From: JAVBPB01 sp031549965
GTDB taxonomy: Bacteria > Bacillota > Clostridia > Lachnospirales > Lachnospiraceae
Assembly (NCBI GenBank): GCA_031549965.1
Contig: JAVBPB010000120.1
Span: 1 to 56,497, forward strand
Reading direction: 5' to 3'
DNA length: 56,497 nt
The position numbers and the translations under genes are program-made. Position 1 is the first letter of the stretch, and every line of letters starts with the position of its first letter. Positions 25,175 to 32,420 of this stretch are shown here, piece after piece. A model generated the notes under the pieces. The model did no database searches, was not told the origin of the DNA, and worked only from the letters and a program-made list of their open reading frames with translations.

Positions 25175-25744
25175 TCAAATCTTAATTTTATTATAAATAT
25201 AATTAATTGATTTCCCATTTTTTAATTCCTGCATTATAACACTTTTTGATTTATCATATTCTACAAATATTTCCATAGCCTTCTTTACATCATCATAAAC
25301 CTTCCAATATCCACAAATCTTATAGTTTGCTCCATTATTTTTAATAAATTCAATTACATCTTTTGGTGGATAATCTAAAAATATTCCTAATTCATGAGGA
25401 AAATCCCCTTGTTTTTTTAAATAATCTTTATATTTTGAAGAAAAGATTCTTAAACAATATTCTACTTCATTTTCTTTATAGAATTTATTCATAAATTCAA
25501 AAAGCATAGAATTATTAATTGCCTTCATCAAAAGTTCCTTCCTAAATATTAAATAAAGTTTTTTATCCCTAATCTGTGCTATTTCATAAAATTTAATTTG
25601 AGTATCTACAAAATATTTAAAGTTAATACTCTGGCTTGACTTTATTATAATTGTACTTGATGCTTTTATTCCAAATATTACTGGAGCACAATAATATGCA
25701 ATGTATTTTTCTAACTGATAATTTTTTAAATTAATTAACTCCAT
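25175..25744 (-). CDS. DUF3793 family protein
   Basis: A 189-residue cytosolic protein. The C-terminal half has the family features FPHELGIFLDYPPKDVIEFI, NYKICGYWKVYDD and a basic amphipathic end. DUF3793 proteins are common in anaerobic Firmicutes, often beside flavodoxins or iron-transport genes, but their function is not established. Here no such neighbour is present. The N-terminal half (SSTIIIKSSQSINFKYF, FYEIAQIRDKKLYLIFRKELL) fits the usual length, so the gene looks complete. Confidence 0.75.
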   Translation of the reverse strand: MELINLKNYQLEKYIAYYCAPVIFGIKASSTIIIKSSQSINFKYFVDTQIKFYEIAQIRDKKLYLIFRKELLMKAINNSMLFEFMNKFYKENEVEYCLRIFSSKYKDYLKKQGDFPHELGIFLDYPPKDVIEFIKNNGANYKICGYWKVYDDVKKAMEIFVEYDKSKSVIMQELKNGKSINYIYNKIKI

Positions 25745-25972
25745 ATTATCTTCATTTTTCCTTCCTGCAAAGTCAGTTATACTCTGGTATTAAATTAATA
25801 TTCCCTTTCTATATTTAAATATACATTTTGAAATTTCAACTTTGAATTGCATTCTTTTGCATTTTATAACATAATAAAAAAATTTATTTTTTTAAAATTA
25901 TACTACTATTTGCATTGTAAATATGTTATAATGTGTTTGTATAAAAAATTTCAAAAAAGGATGGTTAAGAAT

Positions 25973-26170
25973 ATGGTAAAACACTACATTATTAAACAGA
26001 AATATGAAGAATCTCTAAATATTTCTATTAAAATCAGGTTGAGTCTATTAAGAGTCTATAATGAATTAACTGCTGCAACAGGACGCTCAAGAAATTCAAT
26101 AATTACTCAGGCATTACAATTTGCTTTAGATCGGGTTGAAATTATCGAACCCTGTAAAAGAAACTATTAA
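25973..26170 (+). CDS. Ribbon-helix-helix (Arc/CopG-like) small DNA-binding protein, copy 1
   Basis: A 65-residue protein whose centre (LNISIKIRLSLLRVYNELTAATGRSRNSIITQALQFALDRVEII) has the beta strand-helix-helix plan of Arc/CopG regulators, with the GRSRNSIITQAL turn typical of the second helix. The ATG at 25973 is favoured, 8 nt after AAGGATGG; the ATG at 25961 overlaps that site. An extended -10 promoter (TGTTATAAT, 25924-25932) lies upstream. It is followed at once by a paralogue, so the pair probably forms one operon. A target operator or toxin partner is not visible nearby. Confidence 0.65.
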   Translation: MVKHYIIKQKYEESLNISIKIRLSLLRVYNELTAATGRSRNSIITQALQFALDRVEIIEPCKRNY

Positions 26171-26201
26171 AATATCACAACCAACAGAAAGGAAGTTTAT
26201 C

Positions 26202-26561
26202 GTGCACAAAAAATTCACAGTTAGAGTTAATATGGATCATTCACTAAATATTACAGTTAGAATGAAATACAGTATGCTAGATGATTTTGAAAAATTAGTT
26301 GCAATTTCCGGTGAATCAAGAAATGCTATTATTAATAATGCATTATACTTTGCTTTAGAACACCTTGAAATTATCGATTTTGGAAATAATAAAAAAAATG
26401 ATGATGATGATAAATCAAAAAAAGATGATAGTGACAGTTCTAAAAATGACAAAAAGAATGATGACTTAGATAATAATGATTCAAATAATGAGAATAATAC
26501 TAATAATTCCAATGTTGAAACTAACGGTAGTCCAAATAATGTCAATACAAAAAATAAATAA
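26202..26561 (+). CDS. Ribbon-helix-helix protein, copy 2, with long Asp/Asn/Lys-rich tail
   Basis: A 120-residue paralogue of the gene just upstream: FTVRVNMDHSLNITVRMKYSMLDDFEKLVAISGESRNAIINNALYFALEHLEIID lines up with copy 1 along the whole ribbon-helix-helix unit. It then adds a disordered tail (about residues 67-120) made almost only of Asp, Asn, Lys and Ser. The GTG at 26202 is chosen as start because AGAAAGGAAG lies 6 nt upstream; the ATG at 26136 would overlap copy 1. An acidic tail could mask the DNA-binding face or serve as a partner-binding segment. Function unknown. Confidence 0.65.
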   Translation: MHKKFTVRVNMDHSLNITVRMKYSMLDDFEKLVAISGESRNAIINNALYFALEHLEIIDFGNNKKNDDDDKSKKDDSDSSKNDKKNDDLDNNDSNNENNTNNSNVETNGSPNNVNTKNK

Positions 26562-26610
26562 TGTAAGGTAATAGTATTAAATTTAAAAATATGTTCGTAT
26601 TACATAAAAT

Positions 26611-26638
26611 CCCTACATTTCATACAAAAAATGTAGGG
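26611..26638. terminator. Hairpin between convergent genes
   Basis: CCCTACATTT at 26611-26620 pairs with AAATGTAGGG at 26629-26638. A second hairpin (ATTTGCTA/TAGCAAAT) lies near 26686-26703. On the minus strand ATTTTATG follows the first hairpin, so they probably end the Csp-like protease transcript. Confidence 0.45.
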
Positions 26639-26773
26639 TGATATTGTAGCATATAAATTTGCCTCCATTACTTAACTTCTGAACAATTTGCTAATAGCAA
26701 ATTATTCTTCACTATTTATATAATACATGCTATGAATCCGTTTCATGTTTTTGTTAATAATTTATTTTTTCCT

Positions 26774-28522
26774 CTATCTTCCCCCTGCAATCCAATCAAA
26801 TGTTTTTCTTAAGCAAAGTGCCCCATAGCCAACTGTTTTACTGGGGTAGGTATTTTCAAAGCTTAGTTTCTTTGTGCCTGCTATTAAGTACGCTTTTAAC
26901 TTTTCACCATATAAAAACTCATCATTTCCTTGTACTATTCCCCATTCCATCAAAAGTGCCGCACTTCCTGTTACAAATGGTGTTGCCATTGAAGTACCGC
27001 TTCTAGTTGCATATCCCCCTCCAGGTGATGTAGATATTATGTCAACTCCCGGTGCAACTAAATCAGGTTTTATGCCAGAATCATTTCGTGTAAAACCTCT
27101 ACCTGAAAAATCTGCCAAACTATTTCTAATTGCATCGTACGCTCCAACAGAAATAACTTTGCTGGCTGTAGAAGGTATGGTTAATGTGGTTTCCTTTGAT
27201 GGGATTAAAAATCTTGTAGATGGATTACTTGCTGCACTTGGAAGCCACATATCAAAATTTCCAACAACAATTTGCCTTGGGATTAGCCTGATTTCCCAAA
27301 TTCCCGGACTAATTTGATCATTAATTTTTGCAAATTCTATATATATTTCCTGTGCTTGATTATATGGATTTGGTTCACCATAATAAATCAATAATTGGGT
27401 AGAATCAACCACTAATTTTTGTGTTCCTAAAATCTTTTGAATTGGACCAACCACAACTCCTGTTGGAGATACTATTTCAAAATCAATATCATCTACAAAA
27501 GATTTCCAGATTTGGAGATTAAGTGCCATTTCGTTATCATTTACTGCAATTTCCACAATTTGCACCTGATTATTTCTTAGAATTCCTCTTGCATGTCTTG
27601 AGGAATACCCTTCGTTTCCTGTTCCAACCACAATTGAAGTACTCCATAAATTTGCCATACCGTTAATATATGTTTCCAAAAGGGAATTACCATCATGAGA
27701 ACCATAGTTATTACCAAAGCTTAAATTAATAGCTACAGGTCTTCTTAAGGATATTGCTTTCTTAATTACATAATCCATTGCTTCCATTAATTCTATGGTA
27801 GTTGGAAAAGAGTTTCTCTCCGGTACTCCTAATTTTACAACTAATATATCGCTTCTTGATGCAACACCTCTGTTTCGACCTCCGCTTGCCCTGCCATTAC
27901 CACATGCAATTCCAGCAACATGGGTTCCATGCCCTGATAAATCAACACTTGGTACTATCATAAGTTGCTCTGGTTTTGCTCTTTTACTAATAGCTTCATT
28001 TATCTGCTCTCTGGAATAAACTGTTCCTCTATTATATCCTGGAGGAGGATTACCGGGAATGGACTGATCCCAAAGTTCAATAATTCTGCTGGTATTATCA
28101 TTATTTCTAAAATCCAGATGACTATAATCAATACCTGAATCTATTATTGCAACAATTACCCCTTCGCCAAAAAGATTATACTGTGCTGTTTGCACACTGT
28201 TAATACATGCTTCTGCTCTGCCAACTACAACTTCAAAAAATAAATTTTTTGGTTTTTCAATATATTCTATTTCAGGAAATTCAGCCAGATTTTCTATTAG
28301 CTCCTCTTTAATTTGAATAATTGCATATTGATTCATCAATTGTGTATATATTATTCCAAGCTCATCTGCTATTCTTTGTAAGTCACCTGAATATTTTACT
28401 ATTAGATTCCATGTATTTGTAGGCTTATTATATCCAACATTTAAATCAAGGGTATTTTCCCTTTCTTGATCGCTTATATCTAAAGCTAAATTTAATTGAT
28501 TCTCTAGTTTTTGATTATTCAT
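26774..28522 (-). CDS. Csp-like subtilisin-family serine protease
   Basis: A 582-residue S8 peptidase without signal peptide. A pro-region (about 1-95) is followed by the catalytic domain: Asp in VIVAIIDSGIDYSHLDF (near residue 128), His in LSGHGTHVAGIACGNG (near 196), Asn in VVGTGNEGYSS (near 302), Ser in TRSGTSMATPFVTGSAALL (near 521). A long jelly-roll insert lies between the Asn and Ser motifs (about 315-470, DIDFEIVSPTGVVVGP). This plan matches the clostridial Csp proteases CspA/B/C that process the pro-form of the cortex enzyme SleC during germination. All four key residues are intact, unlike CspA and CspC pseudoproteases. No sleC-like gene is nearby, so the role is inferred. Confidence 0.8.
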   Translation of the reverse strand: MNNQKLENQLNLALDISDQERENTLDLNVGYNKPTNTWNLIVKYSGDLQRIADELGIIYTQLMNQYAIIQIKEELIENLAEFPEIEYIEKPKNLFFEVVVGRAEACINSVQTAQYNLFGEGVIVAIIDSGIDYSHLDFRNNDNTSRIIELWDQSIPGNPPPGYNRGTVYSREQINEAISKRAKPEQLMIVPSVDLSGHGTHVAGIACGNGRASGGRNRGVASRSDILVVKLGVPERNSFPTTIELMEAMDYVIKKAISLRRPVAINLSFGNNYGSHDGNSLLETYINGMANLWSTSIVVGTGNEGYSSRHARGILRNNQVQIVEIAVNDNEMALNLQIWKSFVDDIDFEIVSPTGVVVGPIQKILGTQKLVVDSTQLLIYYGEPNPYNQAQEIYIEFAKINDQISPGIWEIRLIPRQIVVGNFDMWLPSAASNPSTRFLIPSKETTLTIPSTASKVISVGAYDAIRNSLADFSGRGFTRNDSGIKPDLVAPGVDIISTSPGGGYATRSGTSMATPFVTGSAALLMEWGIVQGNDEFLYGEKLKAYLIAGTKKLSFENTYPSKTVGYGALCLRKTFDWIAGGR

Positions 28523-28699
28523 GCAATCCTCTTAATATGTCTTTTTTTAATTATATGAGAAATTTATATTTGTATACTTCTATTTATTTCTAAAATATTT
28601 GTTTTTTTATAACTGCAATGGCACTATAAGTTTAAAAATCTCAAAGGTTATGGGATCTGTATAAAAAAGACTACACTTTTACAATATTCAAAATAAAAA

Positions 28700-29851
28700 T
28701 CATCTTTGAATCTCCAATAATTTATTCTTTAATTCTCCTTCTATCCTTTGCATTTCCATTTCAGCTTCCATACGTTTTTGATGACCTTCTTTTTGTATTC
28801 TCATAACTTCATCTAGTGTAGAAATTAATGATTCATTGGTCATTTTTAGGGTTTCAATATCTACAATACCTCTCTCTGATTCTTTTGCAGTTTCTATTGT
28901 AGCAAGTTTAAGAGCTTGTGCATTTTTCCTTAGTAACTCATTAGTCATATCTGTAACTTCTCTTTGTGCATGAGCTGCCTGAGTGGAGTGGGCAACACCA
29001 AGGGCAAGAACCATTTGACTTTTCCAAAGAGGGATTGTGTTTACGATAGTTGACTGAATCTTTTCTGCCATTATCGTGTCATTACCCTGTACCAAACGTA
29101 TCTGAGGTGCTGTTTGTATTGCGATTACTCTGGTTAGTTCCAAGTCATGGATCTTTTTTTCAAAACGATTACATAATGCGTCCAAATCCCTGACTGCCTG
29201 AGCATCTTCTGGAAGCCCTGTTTGAGTTGCTCTTTGAGTTAAAGAAGTAAGTTCTTCATTACGCACCTTGTTTAACTTTTTCTTTCCTGCCATTATATAC
29301 ATAGTAAGTTCTTTGAAATATGTTTTGTTCAGTTCATACATTTTGTCAAGTAATGCTACATCTTTTAGTAATTGTATCTGATGATTTTCAAGAACTTTGC
29401 AAATTTTATTTACATTTACTTCTGCTTTATCGTATTTTGCTTTCATATTACTAATCTTATCAGAGGTTCTTTTGAAAAATCCAAAAATACCTTTTTCTTC
29501 CTCTTCAGCATCAAAGCTTTTTAGTTCTGAAACCAACCCTGTAAGCATCTCCCCAACTTCCCCTAAATCCTTTGTTCTTACGTTATTTAGTGCGGATTCT
29601 GAAAAGTCTGCTATCTTTTTTTGAGCACCTACACCATATTGGAGAATCATGTTTGAACTATGGAGATCTATTTGATTTGAAAAATTGTCTATCATTTTCT
29701 TTTCTTCTTCTGATAATGTGCTTTCATCAAAAATTGGCTGCTCTATAGGTTTATTTTCATTCACCAAAACATCATTTTTAACTTCTGATGTACCAAAAGG
29801 ATCAAGTGTTAATGTGGGCGTAGCCTCAAAATCTTTAAAGTCGTTACTCAT
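28700..29851 (-). CDS. telA: TelA/YceH-family toxic anion resistance protein
   Basis: A 383-residue cytosolic, almost wholly helical protein of the TelA family. Markers are the central stretch TIMAEKIQSTIVNTIPLWKSQMVLALGVAHSTQAA and the following MTNELLRKNAQALKLATIETAKESERGIVDIETLKMTNESLI. Members are linked to resistance to tellurite and to cell-envelope antimicrobials, though the mechanism is not known. The gene lies 16 nt downstream of an xpaC-like gene; this pair recurs in Firmicutes and the two products probably act together. Confidence 0.85.
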   Translation of the reverse strand: MSNDFKDFEATPTLTLDPFGTSEVKNDVLVNENKPIEQPIFDESTLSEEEKKMIDNFSNQIDLHSSNMILQYGVGAQKKIADFSESALNNVRTKDLGEVGEMLTGLVSELKSFDAEEEEKGIFGFFKRTSDKISNMKAKYDKAEVNVNKICKVLENHQIQLLKDVALLDKMYELNKTYFKELTMYIMAGKKKLNKVRNEELTSLTQRATQTGLPEDAQAVRDLDALCNRFEKKIHDLELTRVIAIQTAPQIRLVQGNDTIMAEKIQSTIVNTIPLWKSQMVLALGVAHSTQAAHAQREVTDMTNELLRKNAQALKLATIETAKESERGIVDIETLKMTNESLISTLDEVMRIQKEGHQKRMEAEMEMQRIEGELKNKLLEIQR

Positions 29852-29867
29852 TAATTTATCCTCACTT

Positions 29868-31199
29868 TCATTTTTTTAAAAATCTATGTCCTGTCAGGCC
29901 TTCTTGTGCGAGCATGGTTTGAAGTACTGAAATGTCGCTTGATATGTCTAATGCTTTTTCTTGAAAGAAACTGTCTAACAGATTTTCAAATGCCTGATTT
30001 ATTGTATCTAATGTGTCCTCGATTTCTCTTTTTGTAGCTGAAATATTCTCACCATTTGCTGGTAGTTTATCTAATTCCTCATATGCTCTTAGAAGCTTCA
30101 TTGTAGTTGGAAGATAGTATTCTATAAATTTACTAAGTTCTCCAATTAGTTCAGGATGAAGTTCTACCTGTTTTAATATCTTACTTGTAATTAACTCAAG
30201 TCTTGATATCTTCTCTGATATCTCAATGCTCGGTATTGCATCATTAATTTCTTTTAACTGGTTTATATAAATATTACCTTCAGAAATCACTTGTTTAACT
30301 TCTTCTGGTAATTTTTTATCATATTTATGCACTTCTGCTTTTTTTGTTTCTTCTGTTCTTACTTCTTCTCTTACCTCTGCTCTTTTATTACGGGAAGTCT
30401 CTTTAAGCATCTTTGCTTCTTCACGCTGTCTAATTTCTAACTGTTTTTGTGTTTGAATATATAGATTATATGCTTCATCCGTTACCATAAAACACGTCTT
30501 TTGCTTATCAATATGCCCTTGTAAGAACATATTTCTTGAAATCATTGATTTTAAATCTTTTGCTACATATCGCTGTGATTTGTTGATTGCATCTGATAAT
30601 TCTTTTAAGGTACAATAAGACCTTCCTCTTAAGTATCTTGTATAAAAATTAAACCTCTTTATTCTTCCTAAAATTTGCCCCCCTTTTACTGCCATAAAGC
30701 TACATCCTATAAAAAATGGAAGCATAACACCATATGCTATTTTTATTCCAAAGAAAAACCCCCCTGTTAATAATGATATAAAAAATAAGGTCAGACTTGC
30801 TGCTATAATTCCTCCAGTGAATATGCCTCCAACAATGGATAAAGCGTATCCTGCTACTTTTCTTCCTTGGGTGTTTGCATATAATTGTCTATTAACTGGA
30901 TATGCTACTTCATAATTGTAGTTTTTGTTTTGATTTGTGGTATTATTTTTATTGTAATCATTTTGCCCAAATGAATCTGATACTTGGTTTATTTTGCTTA
31001 CAGCATCATTTATACTCTTGTTTAATTTATTACTTGCTTGTCCCATTCCGTAATTTATTTCATGGTTAACATTATCCATTGTGTTATTAATTGTGTTTCT
31101 GATTGACTGATTCAATTGTCTAAAATCATGAGAGTCAACAGCTGACTGTACTATATTTTTTATTTCGTCACCTATATTTGTCCAATCCTGATTTGCCAT
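29868..31199 (-). CDS. XpaC-family membrane protein (5-bromo-4-chloroindolyl phosphate hydrolysis family)
   Basis: A 443-residue protein. The N-terminal 100 residues are polar and Asn/Gln-rich. Two or three membrane helices follow (about residues 115-175, GYALSIVGGIFTGGIIAASLTLFFISLL and the next pair), then a winged-helix-like segment (STLKELSDA type, reading YCTLKELSDAINKSQRYVAKDLKSMISRNMFLQGHID). A long Glu/Lys-rich helical tail (about 265-440) completes it. The family is named from a B. subtilis phenotype; enzymatic activity is doubtful. It is the upstream partner of telA. Confidence 0.75.
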   Translation of the reverse strand: MANQDWTNIGDEIKNIVQSAVDSHDFRQLNQSIRNTINNTMDNVNHEINYGMGQASNKLNKSINDAVSKINQVSDSFGQNDYNKNNTTNQNKNYNYEVAYPVNRQLYANTQGRKVAGYALSIVGGIFTGGIIAASLTLFFISLLTGGFFFGIKIAYGVMLPFFIGCSFMAVKGGQILGRIKRFNFYTRYLRGRSYCTLKELSDAINKSQRYVAKDLKSMISRNMFLQGHIDKQKTCFMVTDEAYNLYIQTQKQLEIRQREEAKMLKETSRNKRAEVREEVRTEETKKAEVHKYDKKLPEEVKQVISEGNIYINQLKEINDAIPSIEISEKISRLELITSKILKQVELHPELIGELSKFIEYYLPTTMKLLRAYEELDKLPANGENISATKREIEDTLDTINQAFENLLDSFFQEKALDISSDISVLQTMLAQEGLTGHRFLKK

Positions 31200-31598
31200 G
31201 AGTCCCTCCTGTGCATTATTTTTTACCGTTTTTTATAATTTATATGTGAATTATACATCTTTATAATCCTGTTAATTAAATTATATATGATTTTTGATAA
31301 AATTACAATGTATGATTTGTGGTTGGATGCTCTTTTAATCTTATTTTAATCCTAATTGATGTTGTTCTTAATTTTAATAGTAATTTATATTTTGTTAAAA
31401 TTTCTTTCGATATTCTTTGTTACCAGTTATTTCCAAGTGCTAAGGCCATTGGCTATTCTCTTCTAAAATTCCATTTGCTTCTTTTCTGTAAACATCTGAT
31501 AAATTTCTGAATTATATATGTACTTTAGTATAAATGGAATAATTTGTCACCAAACTTGTATTGCAATGGCTAAACACCAAAATTAAAATATTTAGCAT

Positions 31599-31632
31599 AA
31601 AAAAAGTCATTCACCCTAATGAAAGACTTTTT
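31599..31632. terminator. Bidirectional hairpin terminator
   Basis: AAAAAAAGTC and GACTTTTT arms around TTCA-CCCTAA-TGAA at 31599-31632. The surrounding gene-free stretch (31200-31689) holds no other structure or gene that I can support apart from the upstream region of the xpaC-like gene. Confidence 0.55.
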
Positions 31633-31689
31633 CGTAAACGTCAATTCAAGCACGCATAGTAAAAAGGCATCACATGTAGTATACTAAAT

Positions 31690-31884
31690 TTACTGGTCCT
31701 GTGATGCCTTTGGATTTTTACATTTTTCTGGTATTTTTTTTGACCATGGTAGCAATTCTTTGTATTGAAGCTTTGGTATTACTTGTATTTGCTCAAATAT
31801 ATACTCTAAATTATAAAAAGGGGTTAATCCATTTGCAATTGCTGTTTGAATTACACTATATTTAGAATCATCAGTTGTGTTTAA
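31690..31884 (-). pseudogene. IS66-family transposase remnant (C-terminal end)
   Basis: The minus strand reads SKYSVIQTAIANGLTPFYNL, then EYIFEQIQVIPK and LLPWSKKIPEKC before a stop at 31692-31690. This is the conserved C-terminal block of IS66 transposases (ETAKANGLNPYKYLEYLLE ... LLPW). Only about 60 codons remain, with no catalytic domain and no start, so it is a scar of an old insertion. AAAGGCATCAC/GTGATGCCTTT around the stop (31661-31710) may be a leftover end structure. Confidence 0.8.
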
Positions 31885-31902
31885 TTTAATAAAAAGCTTT
31901 AT

Positions 31903-32388
31903 TCAATTACATCTTTCTTTACTTTCATGTATGATAAAATCTAACAAAATTGGTATACTATTATTATTAACCTCAAATTGAAAGGAACTGTTCCTACATT
32001 TTTGGTATCTGTTATTTCCTATATGAAAATCATATCCAGTAACACATTTTGGGTTACAAGTTTGAGGATCTATTAATCTTTTACATACAGATGCTTTTAT
32101 AATCTCTTTTTCCATACTTTCTGGAATGGTATTTATAAATTCAGGATATTTGCTACAATTATCAGCATATATGCGAATGAGCAGTCCTTTCTTTCTAAAT
32201 AAAAAATTTAATATACTACGTTTTGTTTTTGGATGAATATATGAAACAAAGTATCCACTTGCCTTAAGTTCTATTTTATGTTTATGTCCTTCATCTAATA
32301 AAATTTGGTTGACTTTACCCACAAAGTCATGATATTCTTTGTCGACTTCCAAGAGGAAGCTTTCAAAAGTAATTTCTGTTTTTTCCAT
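31903..32388 (-). CDS. Conserved clostridial protein of unknown function, Cys-rich
   Basis: A 161-residue soluble protein of a family I have seen in Clostridia without a known function. Segments are FESFLLEVDKEYHDFVGKVNQILL, GYFVSYIHPKTKRSILNFLFRKKGLLIRIYAD and a Cys pattern (C near 101, C-x3-C near 109-113, and C near 132 in YQKCRNS) that could bind a metal. AGGAGAAAAACT precedes the ATG. It follows the PIN-domain gene by 32 nt on the same strand and may be the third gene of that operon. Confidence 0.6.
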   Translation of the reverse strand: MEKTEITFESFLLEVDKEYHDFVGKVNQILLDEGHKHKIELKASGYFVSYIHPKTKRSILNFLFRKKGLLIRIYADNCSKYPEFINTIPESMEKEIIKASVCKRLIDPQTCNPKCVTGYDFHIGNNRYQKCRNSSFQFEVNNNSIPILLDFIIHESKERCN

Positions 32389-32420
32389 AGTTTTTCTCCT
32401 AGTTATATATTTTCATCTAT

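Noticed and set aside
26237..26545. Minus-strand 102-residue membrane-like frame
   Set aside because: It is the antisense of the Asp/Asn/Lys tail of the ribbon-helix-helix gene, which reads as Ser/Leu/Phe on the other strand.
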